DNA from: HK1 sp965202735 | GTDB taxonomy: Bacteria > Pseudomonadota > Gammaproteobacteria > HK1 | NCBI GenBank assembly: GCA_965202735.1 | Contig: OZ241844.1 | Location: forward strand, 992,001 to 1,056,000 | Length of the DNA: 64,000 nt | Direction of reading: 5' to 3' | Part shown: positions 42,807 to 52,056 of the stretch, piece after piece | Position numbering within the stretch: the first letter of the stretch is position 1 | Layout of the letters: each line of letters opens with the position of its first letter | Notes under the pieces: generated by a model | The model's input: only the letters and a program-made list of their open reading frames with translations | Database searches by the model: none | Told to the model about the DNA's origin: nothing | Position numbers and translations under genes: made by a program

Positions 42807-45398
42807 ATGAGAACGGACAAGCTCACCACCGGGTTCCAGATGGCTCTCGCGGACGCCCAGAGCCTCGCGGTCGGCCGCGACCACCAGTTCCTCGAGCCGG
42901 TGCACGTGATGGCGGCCCTGCTCGACCAGCAGGGCGCCACGGTGCGCCACCTCCTGGCGCAGGCGGGGGTCAACGTGAACGCGCTGCGTTCGCAGCTCGG
43001 CATCGCGCTCGACTCGCTGCCCCGGGTCGAGGGCGTCGCCGGCGACATCCAGATATCCAGCGATCTCGGACGCCGCCTCAACCTTTGCGACAAGCTCGCG
43101 CAGAGACGGAAGGACCAGTTCGTGTCGAGCGAGCTGTTCGCGCTCGCCTGCCTCGAAGCCGGCGGACACGTGGCCGAGCTTCTGGTGCGCAACGGCGCCT
43201 CGAAGGAATCGCTCACGCAGGCGATCGATGCGGTTCGCGGGGGCGAATCGGTGACCGACGCGGACGCGGAGGAGCACCGCCGGGCGCTCGAGAAGTTCAC
43301 CATCGACCTCACCGAACGGGCCGAGCAGGGCAAGCTCGATCCGGTGATCGGACGCGACGACGAGATCCGCCGGACCATCCAGGTGCTGCAGAGGCGAACC
43401 AAGAACAACCCCGTGCTGATCGGCGAGCCCGGAGTCGGCAAGACCGCGATCGTCGAAGGACTGGCGCAGCGAATCGTGAACGCCGAAGTGCCCGAAGGTC
43501 TCAAGGACAAGCGGCTCCTGGCGCTGGACATGGGCGCGCTGATCGCCGGAGCGAAGTACCGCGGCGAGTTCGAGGAACGGATGAAGGCGGTGCTCGGCGA
43601 CCTCGCGAGGCAGCAGGGCCGGATCATCCTGTTCATCGACGAGATCCACACCCTGGTCGGGGCCGGCAAGGCGGAAGGCGCGATGGACGCCGGCAACATG
43701 CTCAAGCCCGCGCTCGCGCGGGGCGAGCTGCACTGCGTCGGCGCGACCACCCTGGACGAGCATCGGCGCTACATCGAGAAGGACGCGGCGCTCGAGCGGC
43801 GCTTCCAGAGAGTCCTGGTGGGTGAGCCCACGGTCGACGACACCATCGCGATCCTGCGCGGCCTCAAGGAGCGCTACGAGGTCCACCACGGAGTGGACAT
43901 CACCGACCCCGCGATTGTCGCCGCCGCGACATTGTCCCACCGCTACATCTCGGACCGGCAGCTTCCCGACAAGGCGATCGACCTCGTGGACGAGGCCGCC
44001 AGCCGGATCCGGATGGAGATCGACTCCAAGCCCGAGGCCATGGACAGGCTCGAACGCCGGCTGATCCAGCTCAAGATCGAACGCGAGGCCCTCGGCCGGG
44101 AGAGCGACGACGCCTCCCGCGAGCGGCTTGCCCGCCTGGAATCGGACATCGCCGCGGCGGAGCGCGAATTCTCCGATCTCGAGGAGGTCTGGAAGGCGGA
44201 GAAGGCCGAGGTCCAGGGTGTCCAGCACGTCAAGGAGGCGCTGGAACGCGCGCGGACAGAGCTGGAGACGGCGCAGCGCGGCGGCGATCTGGCGCGCATG
44301 GCCGAGCTGCAGTACGGGCGCATCCCCGAGCTCGAGAAGCGGATCGAGGGCGCCGGCCACGCGGGGAGCCGGGAGATGCGGCTGCTCCGCCACTCCGTGA
44401 CCGAGGACGAGATCGCCGGCATCGTGTCGAAGTGGACCGGGATTCCCGTCGCCAGGATGCTCGAGGGCGAGCGGGAGAAGCTGCTGCGGATGGAGCACGC
44501 GCTGCACGCGCGGGTGGTCGGCCAGGACGAGGCGGTCGCGGCCACCTCCAACGCGGTTCGCCGGGCGCGCGCCGGGCTCTCCGACCCGCGCCGCCCCAAT
44601 GGCTCGTTCCTGTTTCTCGGTCCGACCGGGGTCGGAAAGACCGAGCTCACCCGGGCGCTCGCGGAGTTCCTGTTCGATACCGAGGACGCGATGGTCCGGA
44701 TCGACATGTCCGAGTTCATGGAGAAGCATTCCGTCGCGCGCCTCATCGGCGCCCCGCCCGGATACGTCGGATTCGAGGAAGGCGGATACCTGACCGAGGC
44801 GGTGCGGCGCCGCCCCTACTCGGTGGTGCTGCTCGACGAGATCGAGAAGGCCCACCCCGACGTCTTCAACGTGCTCCTCCAGGTGCTCGAGGACGGCCGG
44901 CTGACGGACGGACACGGGCGCACCGTGGACTTCCGCAACTGCGTGGTGGTGATGACGTCGAACCTCGGCTCGCACGCGGTCCGGGAGCTCGCGCCGGGGA
45001 ACGACCCCGACGCGATCCGACGCGCGGTCATGGCCAGCGTGACCGAGCACTTTCGGCCCGAGTTCATCAATCGAATCGACGAGATCGTGGTGTTCCACAC
45101 CCTCGACGCCGCCCAGATCCACGCGATCGCGCGGATACAGCTCGAAGGGCTCACCCGGCGCCTGTCCGACCAGGGTCTCGCTCTCGACGTATCGGAGGCC
45201 GCAATGACGCTGATCGGCGAGGCCGGCTTCGATCCGGTCTACGGAGCGCGCCCGCTGAAGCGCGCGATCCGGCAGCGCCTGGAGAACCCGCTCGCACAGG
45301 CGGTGCTCGCCGGTGGGTTCTCGGCCGGCGACACCGTGGTGGTGGATGTCGCCGCCGGGCAGATCACGCTCACCGCCCGGCGCCCGCAGGCCGCCTGA
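42807..45398 (+). CDS. clpB: ATP-dependent disaggregase ClpB
   Basis: An 863-residue Hsp100 chaperone that pulls proteins from aggregates with DnaK. It has the Clp N domain (two repeats, residues about 1-145), AAA module 1 with GEPGVGKTAIVEG, a coiled-coil middle domain near residues 410-525 that distinguishes ClpB from ClpA and ClpC, and AAA module 2 with GPTGVGKTELTRALAE. The pore loop GAKYRGEFEERMK is present. The ATG at 42807 has GGAGGAA upstream. No sigma-32 promoter was recognised in the 161 bases before it. Confidence 0.95.
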   Translation: MRTDKLTTGFQMALADAQSLAVGRDHQFLEPVHVMAALLDQQGATVRHLLAQAGVNVNALRSQLGIALDSLPRVEGVAGDIQISSDLGRRLNLCDKLAQRRKDQFVSSELFALACLEAGGHVAELLVRNGASKESLTQAIDAVRGGESVTDADAEEHRRALEKFTIDLTERAEQGKLDPVIGRDDEIRRTIQVLQRRTKNNPVLIGEPGVGKTAIVEGLAQRIVNAEVPEGLKDKRLLALDMGALIAGAKYRGEFEERMKAVLGDLARQQGRIILFIDEIHTLVGAGKAEGAMDAGNMLKPALARGELHCVGATTLDEHRRYIEKDAALERRFQRVLVGEPTVDDTIAILRGLKERYEVHHGVDITDPAIVAAATLSHRYISDRQLPDKAIDLVDEAASRIRMEIDSKPEAMDRLERRLIQLKIEREALGRESDDASRERLARLESDIAAAEREFSDLEEVWKAEKAEVQGVQHVKEALERARTELETAQRGGDLARMAELQYGRIPELEKRIEGAGHAGSREMRLLRHSVTEDEIAGIVSKWTGIPVARMLEGEREKLLRMEHALHARVVGQDEAVAATSNAVRRARAGLSDPRRPNGSFLFLGPTGVGKTELTRALAEFLFDTEDAMVRIDMSEFMEKHSVARLIGAPPGYVGFEEGGYLTEAVRRRPYSVVLLDEIEKAHPDVFNVLLQVLEDGRLTDGHGRTVDFRNCVVVMTSNLGSHAVRELAPGNDPDAIRRAVMASVTEHFRPEFINRIDEIVVFHTLDAAQIHAIARIQLEGLTRRLSDQGLALDVSEAAMTLIGEAGFDPVYGARPLKRAIRQRLENPLAQAVLAGGFSAGDTVVVDVAAGQITLTARRPQAA

Positions 45399-45410
45399 GC
45401 GCCGGATGCG

Positions 45411-46268
45411 ATGGCGAGCCCCGAGGTGTTCGTCGTCGCGCTGGTCCTGGTGGGCCTGGCGGCCGGAAGCTTCATCAACGTGGTGGCCAGCCGGCTTCCG
45501 CGCATGATGGAGGCGGCGTGGCGCGCCGAGTGCATGGAGGTCACGCACGGGGGCGCCCCCCCGCGCGGCTCTCCGGGATTCGATCTCGTGCATCCGCCCT
45601 CGGCCTGCCCGGCGTGCGGTCATCGAATCTCCCTGCCGGAGAACATTCCGGTCCTGAGCTACGTCATGCTCGGAGGCCGCTGCTCCGCCTGCCGGTGGCG
45701 GATCCCGGCTCGATACCCGACGGTAGAGACGTGCGGAGCCGTGGTCGCGGGCGCGGCGGCACTGCATTTCGGCCCTGGAGCCGCGGCGGCGGGCGCGTGC
45801 CTGCTCGGATGGGGGCTGCTCGCGGCAAGCACCATCGACATCGAGACCCGCCTGCTTCCGGATTCGATCACGCTTCCGCTCCTGTGGTCGGGCCTCGCCT
45901 TCAACGTGCCCGGAACGTTCGCACCGCTCGTTGACTGCGTCGTCGGGGCAATCGCCGGCTACGGCCTGCTCTGGGCCGTCCACCATGGATTCAGGCTGCT
46001 GACCGGGCGCGAGGGGATGGGCTACGGCGACTTCAAGCTGCTCGCGGCGCTCGGCGCATGGCTCGGATGGCAGGCGCTCCCGGCCGTCGTGCTGCTCGCC
46101 TCGCTGGCGGGGGCGGCGGCGGGCGTCGCGCTCGGTGCGCGCGGGCGGTGGCGGCGCGACGCACGACTCCCGTTCGGTCCGTTTCTCGCCGGCGCGGGGC
46201 TGCTCATGCTCTACTGCGGCGACCCCGGCATCGCCACCTGGCATGGCTTCATGACCGGAACGACATGA
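45411..46268 (+). CDS. pilD: Prepilin peptidase / N-methyltransferase PilD
   Basis: A 285-residue inner-membrane aspartic protease that cleaves and methylates type IV prepilins. The zinc-binding domain has CPACGH and CSACRW; the catalytic aspartates are in STIDIETRLLPD and GMGYGDFKLLAA. About seven further membrane spans. Its presence fits the pilin gene at 36583-37014. The stop overlaps the coaE start, so expression is linked to coenzyme A synthesis, a common arrangement. Confidence 0.92.
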   Translation: MASPEVFVVALVLVGLAAGSFINVVASRLPRMMEAAWRAECMEVTHGGAPPRGSPGFDLVHPPSACPACGHRISLPENIPVLSYVMLGGRCSACRWRIPARYPTVETCGAVVAGAAALHFGPGAAAAGACLLGWGLLAASTIDIETRLLPDSITLPLLWSGLAFNVPGTFAPLVDCVVGAIAGYGLLWAVHHGFRLLTGREGMGYGDFKLLAALGAWLGWQALPAVVLLASLAGAAAGVALGARGRWRRDARLPFGPFLAGAGLLMLYCGDPGIATWHGFMTGTT

Positions 46269-46933
46269 CGCGGCGTCCCATGATCGTCGCTCTCACCGGC
46301 GGGCTCGCCTCCGGCAAGAGCACGGTCGCGCGAAGGTTCCAGGAGCTCGGGGTTCCGGTCATCGACGCGGATGCCGTCACCCGCCGGCTGGTCGAGCCGG
46401 GCACGCCCGCGCTCGCGGAGATCGTGGATGCGTTCGGAGACGACGTGCTCGACGGACACGGACGTCTCGACCGGGCCCGGATGCGCGAACGGGTCTTCGG
46501 CAACGACGCGGACCGCGGCAGGCTCGAGTCGATCCTGCACCCGAAGGTTCACGAAGCGATGCAGGCGTTCGCGTCGTCGTCCGAAGCGCCCTATGTCCTG
46601 CTCGTGATCCCTCTCCTCGTGGAGACCGGCCAGGCCGGAGAGATGGACCGGGTCATCGTCGTGGACGCGCCGCGCGCGCTCCGGTCCGCGCGCGCGGAGG
46701 CGCGCGACGGCAGTCGTCCGGAGACGATTGCCGCGATCATCGACGCTCAGGCGACCCGGGCGGACCGGCTCTGCGTCGCGGACGCGGTGATCGAGAACAC
46801 CGGGGACGTCGCAGCGCTGCACGAACGCGTCGACGCGGTGCACAGGCAATGCCTCGCGCTTGCGGATGCATGGAAATCAATGGAAGAATCACGCAACGGC
46901 CGGGTGGGGACTGGCCCGACCGAGAATTCATGA
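46265..46933 (+). CDS. coaE: Dephospho-CoA kinase CoaE
   Basis: A 222-residue P-loop kinase for the last step of coenzyme A synthesis. P-loop LTGGLASGKST, the DADAVTRRLVEPG segment and HPKVHEAM are conserved, and LLVIPLLVETG follows. It overlaps pilD and zapD by four bases at each end, so the three are coupled. Confidence 0.92.
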   Translation: MTRRPMIVALTGGLASGKSTVARRFQELGVPVIDADAVTRRLVEPGTPALAEIVDAFGDDVLDGHGRLDRARMRERVFGNDADRGRLESILHPKVHEAMQAFASSSEAPYVLLVIPLLVETGQAGEMDRVIVVDAPRALRSARAEARDGSRPETIAAIIDAQATRADRLCVADAVIENTGDVAALHERVDAVHRQCLALADAWKSMEESRNGRVGTGPTENS

Positions 46934-47715
46934 TGCAGGATCCCAGTCACGCAGCCATCGTCTACGAGCAGCCGCTGAGCGAGCGGGTCCGTACCTTCCT
47001 CCGCCTGGAATTCCTCTTCCGCCGCGGCCGGTACCTGCTCCAGCAGGAATCGCCCTGGGCCAGCCGCCTGACCTTCGAGGTCATCATCGACGTGATGGGG
47101 GTGCTGGGCCGCGCGGACTTCAAGAAGGAGATCATCAAGGAGCTCGAACGCCACTCGGCGACGCTGTACGCGCTGAGCCGGAATCCGAAGGTGGCGCAGG
47201 AACGGCTGCAGGAGGTTCGAGAGGAGGTTCACTCCATGCTGCAGGTACTGCACGAGCTCGACACGCCGCCAGGGAACGAGCTGCGCCGCAACGAGCTGCT
47301 GAGCGCCGTACGTCAGCGCAGCAGCATTCCCGCGGGTACCTGCGACTTCGATCTGCCCGCGTTTCACTTCTGGCTGGAGCAGCCCGGCAGCCAGCGCCTT
47401 CGGGACCTGAATGACTGGTTCTCCGCGTTCGGATCGTTCGAGTCATCCGTCGGGCTGTGCCTGCGCATCGTGCGCGAGAGCGCCGCCGCCACCCGCGAGG
47501 TCGCAGGCGGAGGCTTCTTCCAGCGCAACCTCGGCTCGTCCACGCCGTGTCAGATGATCCGGGTCGCGCTCTCCCGTGAAGTCCCCCTGTACCCGGAAAT
47601 CAGCGCCGGGAAGCAGCGTTTCGCGATACGCTTCCTTCACCCCGGCGACGCCACGTCACGGCCGAGCCAGACCGGCGAGGACGTCGAGTTCGATCTTCTT
47701 TGCTGCATCATCTAG
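46930..47715 (+). CDS. zapD: Cell division protein ZapD
   Basis: A 261-residue protein of the ZapD (DUF1342) family, which bundles FtsZ filaments at the division ring. YEQPLSERVRTFLRLEFLF at the start and PLYPEISAGKQRFAIRF near the end are strong family marks. The start at 46930 overlaps the coaE stop; an adjoining ATG gives the same protein minus one residue. The yacG gene that often follows is not present; nagZ converges instead. Confidence 0.9.
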   Translation: MMQDPSHAAIVYEQPLSERVRTFLRLEFLFRRGRYLLQQESPWASRLTFEVIIDVMGVLGRADFKKEIIKELERHSATLYALSRNPKVAQERLQEVREEVHSMLQVLHELDTPPGNELRRNELLSAVRQRSSIPAGTCDFDLPAFHFWLEQPGSQRLRDLNDWFSAFGSFESSVGLCLRIVRESAAATREVAGGGFFQRNLGSSTPCQMIRVALSREVPLYPEISAGKQRFAIRFLHPGDATSRPSQTGEDVEFDLLCCII

Positions 47716-47742
47716 CGACGCCCCGGGCCTCGCATCGTCCGG

Positions 47743-48801
47743 CTACACGATGTGATCGTCGCCGAGCCCGAGCTCCGGCTGCGGGACCAGCGACGAGACC
47801 TCGGCCGCCGCGTTCCGGTACGCCCCATCCGACGCGAGCCGCTCGAACGATGGCGCGCCGCGCCCGCGCATCCTTGCCATTCGAGCGATCCGCACCGGGT
47901 CCGGACCGACTTTCAGCCCTTCCACCACGTCGATCACGCCTGACCAGTCGTTGCACACCAGGACCATGTCGCAGCCCGCTTCGAGCGCCGCCCGCGCCCG
48001 ATCGAGGTGGCCGCGGCCGGTCGCGGCGGCTGCCATGTCGAGATCGTCGCTGAACACGATCCCCCGAAAGCCCAGCTCGTCGCGAAGGACATCCCCGATC
48101 CAGCGGCGCGAGAAGCCCGCGGGACGATCATCCAGACATTCATGGACGACGTGCGCGGGCATCACGCCCGCGAGATCCGATGCGGCGAGGCGTTCGAACG
48201 GAACCAGATCGAAGAGCCGAAGGTCCTCGTACGAGCGCCTGTCGACGGGAAGCGCGTGGTGCGAGTCGGCCGCGACGCCGCCGTGCCCGGGAAAGTGCTT
48301 GCCGACTCCTCCGGCCCCTCCATCGCGCATTCCCGCCAGGAACGCGCGCGCAAGCGCGGTCACGACGTCGGGATCATGATGGAACGCGCGGTCCCCGATC
48401 ACCGTGCTCACGCCCCGATCGAGATCGAGAACCGGTGCGAAGCTGAAGTCGACCCCGGCCGCGCGCAGCTCGACGCCCGTCACCCACCCCCCGGCGCGTG
48501 CGGCCCGGTGCGCGAGCACCGGATTGCGATCATGCAGAGCTCCGTACCGCGCCGCGGCGGGCAGAGCGGTGAATCCGTCGCGGAAACGCTGCACGCGGCC
48601 GCCTTCGTGATCGACGGCGATCAGCAGCGGAGGCCACTTCAGTGCGTGAATGGAGTCGCACAGTGCACGGAGCTGCCCGCGGTCGCGATAGTTGCGCGAA
48701 AACAGGACGACGCCGCCCGTGCAGGGATGGCGCAGCACCTCTTTCTCGACCGGACCGAGCTCCGGGCCCGCGATGCCCGTCATGAGAGGACCCGAGGACA
48801 T
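47743..48801 (-). CDS. nagZ: Beta-N-acetylhexosaminidase NagZ
   Basis: A 352-residue family 3 glycoside hydrolase that removes N-acetylglucosamine from anhydro-muropeptides during wall recycling in the cytoplasm. AVDHEGGRVQRF and the catalytic loop GVGKHFPGHGGVAADSH are intact, and VFSDDLDMAAA carries the nucleophile aspartate. The ATG at 48801 is preferred; a TTG five codons upstream is open. It follows lipB with a minisatellite in the gap. Confidence 0.92.
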   Translation of the reverse strand: MSSGPLMTGIAGPELGPVEKEVLRHPCTGGVVLFSRNYRDRGQLRALCDSIHALKWPPLLIAVDHEGGRVQRFRDGFTALPAAARYGALHDRNPVLAHRAARAGGWVTGVELRAAGVDFSFAPVLDLDRGVSTVIGDRAFHHDPDVVTALARAFLAGMRDGGAGGVGKHFPGHGGVAADSHHALPVDRRSYEDLRLFDLVPFERLAASDLAGVMPAHVVHECLDDRPAGFSRRWIGDVLRDELGFRGIVFSDDLDMAAAATGRGHLDRARAALEAGCDMVLVCNDWSGVIDVVEGLKVGPDPVRIARMARMRGRGAPSFERLASDGAYRNAAAEVSSLVPQPELGLGDDHIV

Positions 48802-48821
48802 GAGCCGTGCCGCCAATCCGG

Positions 48822-48925
48822 GGGATCACTCCAGAGGATCAGCCCGGGGGGGATCACCCCGGGGGGTCACTCCAGAGGATCAGCCCGGGGGGGGTCACCC
48901 CGGGGGGATCACCCCGGAGGATCAC
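48822..48925. repeat. 41-42-bp tandem repeat at the lipB stop
   Basis: Units start near 48823, 48865 and 48906, built from GGATCACTCCAGAGGATCAG and a G run with CACCCCGG. The last unit contains the lipB stop codon. About 2.5 copies, with G-run length varying. Confidence 0.8.
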
Positions 48926-49653
48926 CGAACGATGCGGGACGGCTCGGGCCCCGCAACCGTGCAGGGAGGACCGATCCCGGGCCCTGTCCCGCGCGAGCGC
49001 GCGAGGAGCAGCCGACCGAGCGATGCGGCGATTCGCCGGCCTGTCTCCTCCATGCTCCATCCAACCCCGAGGTCCGCGAGCCGGGTCACCGGGAGAGCCG
49101 CGAAGCCGCACGGGTCGATTCGATCGAAGGGCGAGAGGTCGAGATCGACATTGATCGACATTCCGTGGAAGGTGCGCCCGGACCGCACCCGAAGCCCGAT
49201 GGATGCAAGCTTGCGGCCTCGCGCGTATACGCCGGGCGCGCCCTCGCGCCGGGAGGCTTCGACTCCGGCTTCGCCGAGCATGTCGATGACGGCCTGCTCG
49301 AGCGTCTCGACGATCCGCCGCACCCCGATCCCCGCACGATGCAGGTCGAAGAGCAGGTACGCCACGAGCTGTCCCGGCCCATGATAGGTCACCTGCCCTC
49401 CCCGATCGGAGCGAACCACGGGAATCGTTCCGGCGTCCCGCACGTGGCCGCGATGCGCCGCCTGCCCGAGCGTGAAGACGGGAGGATGCTCCAGCAGCCA
49501 CAGCTCGTCGGGCGAATCGGGGCGTCTCGCTTCGGTGCGCGATCGCATCGACCGCACCGCGTCGCAGTACGGCACGCGCCCCAGACGGCGGACGAGAAGC
49601 GGCTGCGGATGCGATGCCGCGGATATCCGGGGTGACGGCTCCTCGACGTTCAC
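48922..49653 (-). CDS. lipB: Octanoyltransferase LipB
   Basis: A 243-residue enzyme that moves octanoyl from acyl carrier protein to lipoyl domains. The substrate loop is DRGGQVTYHGPGQLVAYLLF, the catalytic lysine is in ARGRKLASIGLRV and the catalytic cysteine in RIDPCGF. The GTG at 49653 has GGGAG nine bases upstream; a GTG nine codons earlier is open. A tail of about 20 residues reaches into a tandem repeat. lipA and the DUF493 gene, frequent neighbours, are absent here. Confidence 0.9.
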   Translation of the reverse strand: MNVEEPSPRISAASHPQPLLVRRLGRVPYCDAVRSMRSRTEARRPDSPDELWLLEHPPVFTLGQAAHRGHVRDAGTIPVVRSDRGGQVTYHGPGQLVAYLLFDLHRAGIGVRRIVETLEQAVIDMLGEAGVEASRREGAPGVYARGRKLASIGLRVRSGRTFHGMSINVDLDLSPFDRIDPCGFAALPVTRLADLGVGWSMEETGRRIAASLGRLLLARSRGTGPGIGPPCTVAGPEPSRIVR

Positions 49654-49765
49654 GGGCTGCGGCTCCCTCCGGGCCGGCACGACGCCTCCGGCGTGCGTGG
49701 CGGTGCCTCGAGGACATTCGCGGCGGAAGCCACGCCCTGCGCGCGTTCACGGCGCCGGTCGCGGA

Positions 49766-50896
49766 CTACTCGAACATGAGGCGGACGTGATCGCTCACCC
49801 TCTGCCACAAGCTGCCTTCCGCAACGTCCTCGAGCGCGACCAGGGGCCGCTCTATCGACAGCTCGTCGCCGAGAGCCAGGCGCAGGACGCCCTGCGTCTC
49901 GCCCGCGCGCACCGGGGCCACGAGTCCGCTGGCGATCTCCATCTGCGCATCGACCTCGCCGTACCGGCCGCGCGGCACCGTGACGTACAGGCTCTCCTCG
50001 AGCCCGAGCGCGAGGTGCTTGCCGCTTCCCTTCCACACCCGGATGTCCGTCACCTTCTCGTCCGACGCGTAGACACGCCGGGTCTCGTAGAAGCGGAATC
50101 CGTAGCTGAGGAGCGACTGGGCAATCCGGGTGCGGGCGCGCGCCGACTCCGCTCCCATGACCACGGCGATGAGCCGCATCCCCTCGCGTTCCGCCGACGC
50201 CACGAGACAGTATCGCGCCGCCCTGGTGTATCCCGTCTTCAGCCCGTCCACCGAGTCGTCGCGAAAGAGCAGCGCGTTGCGGTTCCGCTGCCTGATTCCA
50301 CCATATTCGTACTCGCGTACCGCGTTCCAGGGATAGAACTCGGGAAAGTCGCGAATGAGGGCGGCCGCCATCGTGGCCATGTCCCGTGCCGTGGTGTAGA
50401 GGTCCGACTCCGGGAATCCCGAAGCGTTCGTGAAGTGGCTCCCGGACATTCCGAGCCGGCGGGCATGGCGATTCATCAGGTCCGCAAACGTGCTCTCGTC
50501 ACCCGCCACGAACTCCGCGAGCGCCACCGCGGCGTCATTTCCCGACTGCACGATGACACCCATGAGAAGGTCCTGCACCGAAACCCGCGTCCCGACCTCG
50601 ATGAACATCCGCGAGCCCTGCATCCGCCACGCCTTCTCGCTCACCAGGACCTCATCCGAGAGGGTGAACTGCCCTCGCGCCATCTCCGCGAACACGACGT
50701 AGCTCGTCATCATCTTGGTCAGGCTCGCAGGCTCCAGCGGCTCGTCGGCTCCCGCCTGGGACAGCACGCGCCCACTGTGCATGTCGACGAGGAAATGGGC
50801 GCGCGAATCCACCTCCGGTGGGTGGGGGACGCTCACCGCCTGGACGGCACCGCAACCCAGAGCCAGAACGAGGACGGAGAAGAGTCTGCGGTACAT
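49766..50896 (-). CDS. dacA: D-alanyl-D-alanine carboxypeptidase DacA (PBP5/6 type)
   Basis: A 376-residue periplasmic penicillin-binding protein that trims pentapeptides. After a signal peptide (LFSVLVLALGCGAVQA), the three active-site motifs are SLTKMM, SGNDAAVAL and KTGYT. A beta-rich C-terminal domain and a final amphipathic helix (LWQRVSDHVRLMFE) that should anchor it to the membrane follow. The ATG at 50896 was chosen for the signal peptide. Confidence 0.93.
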   Translation of the reverse strand: MYRRLFSVLVLALGCGAVQAVSVPHPPEVDSRAHFLVDMHSGRVLSQAGADEPLEPASLTKMMTSYVVFAEMARGQFTLSDEVLVSEKAWRMQGSRMFIEVGTRVSVQDLLMGVIVQSGNDAAVALAEFVAGDESTFADLMNRHARRLGMSGSHFTNASGFPESDLYTTARDMATMAAALIRDFPEFYPWNAVREYEYGGIRQRNRNALLFRDDSVDGLKTGYTRAARYCLVASAEREGMRLIAVVMGAESARARTRIAQSLLSYGFRFYETRRVYASDEKVTDIRVWKGSGKHLALGLEESLYVTVPRGRYGEVDAQMEIASGLVAPVRAGETQGVLRLALGDELSIERPLVALEDVAEGSLWQRVSDHVRLMFE

Positions 50897-50953
50897 GGGA
50901 CAGGACCGATGGTATTGGATTCGGGTGGGATTCACGCCTCCGACCGGCCCGGC

Positions 50954-51964
50954 TCAGGCGGCTTCGAATCGTTCGCGTATCCGCCGTGCGAGCTGGACGA
51001 CCGCCAGGGCGTAGAGACGGCTGTGGTTGTAGCGGGTGATGGCATGGAAGTTCGTCAATCCGACCCAGTACTCGTACCCGTTCGCGGTCTCGAACTCCAG
51101 CAGCGCCGCCTGCTCCTCGTCGGCGGCATACGTGGCGAAGCGGACGCCGCTGGCTCGAATCGACGCGAGCGACGCATGCGGCTTCATGCCCTGCTCGACC
51201 ACGGCGCGGAATGCGTCGCCCTCGACCTCGGCCCGCACCGCAATCGCCGCCCCCGGACGCCAGCCGTGCGCGATGAGGTAGTTGGCGATGCTTCCGATGG
51301 CGTCCTCCGGAGATCGGATGAGATCGCGCGACCCGTCGTCGTTGAAGTCGATCGCGTAGCGCCGGTAGCTGCTCGAGATGAACTGGGAGATCCCCATCGC
51401 GCCCGCGTACGATCCCTCGACGCCCGCGGCGTCGAGCTGCTCCTCGTCGCACAGCAGCAGGAACGCCTCCAGCTCCGACAGGAAGAACTCCGAGCGCCTC
51501 GGGTAGCGGAATCCCAGAGTCGCCAGCGAGTCGAGGACCCGGAACCGGCCCCGGTGGATACCGTAGAAGCTTTCCACGCCGATGATCGCGACAATGATTT
51601 CGGGTGGGACGCCGAAGCGTTCTTCGGCTCTCTTCAGGACCGACGCGTGCTCGCGCCAGAACCCGGCGCCGCGGCCGACTCGCTTCTCCGTGACGAATAT
51701 CTTGCGATACTCGTGCCACGGCTTCCGCTCGGCGGGGCGCCGGATCGCTTCGAGCACCGGACCGAGGACCCTGGCCCGGGACAGGAGCGCACGGGTCCGG
51801 TGCGCGGGAACGCCATGGTTCTCCACCATGCGCGCGACGAACGGCTCGATCTCCGTCCCGGGGTCGAGGAGGTGCGAATCGGCCAGCGCGCCCGGCCCGC
51901 AGACGAGCAGCGGGACCAGCGCGACCGAGACGGCCGTGAGCCGGGCGCGAGCCGTGCGGAGCAT
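50954..51964 (-). CDS. mltB: Membrane-bound lytic murein transglycosylase B
   Basis: A 336-residue SLT-type glycosidase. An N-terminal signal segment precedes PFVARMVENHGVP; the catalytic glutamate is in IVAIIGVESFYG, and GAMGISQFISSSYRRYAIDFN is a family block. It cleaves glycan strands to form anhydro-muropeptides. No lipobox cysteine is obvious at the mature end, so it may be soluble in the periplasm like the Slt35 form. It lies between rodA and dacA. Confidence 0.9.
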   Translation of the reverse strand: MLRTARARLTAVSVALVPLLVCGPGALADSHLLDPGTEIEPFVARMVENHGVPAHRTRALLSRARVLGPVLEAIRRPAERKPWHEYRKIFVTEKRVGRGAGFWREHASVLKRAEERFGVPPEIIVAIIGVESFYGIHRGRFRVLDSLATLGFRYPRRSEFFLSELEAFLLLCDEEQLDAAGVEGSYAGAMGISQFISSSYRRYAIDFNDDGSRDLIRSPEDAIGSIANYLIAHGWRPGAAIAVRAEVEGDAFRAVVEQGMKPHASLASIRASGVRFATYAADEEQAALLEFETANGYEYWVGLTNFHAITRYNHSRLYALAVVQLARRIRERFEAA

Positions 51965-52056
51965 GCTCGACCCGGAGCCTCCCGGGGCCGTCTCCGATGG
52001 GTATCCGATCAGGCGATGCATCGCGGTTCCGACACTCCGTGGATCAGGGCCGTGGG

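Noticed and set aside
42729..46244. Minus-strand open frame of 1171 codons opposite clpB and pilD.
   Set aside because: It mirrors two well-identified genes codon for codon; high GC opens such antisense frames.
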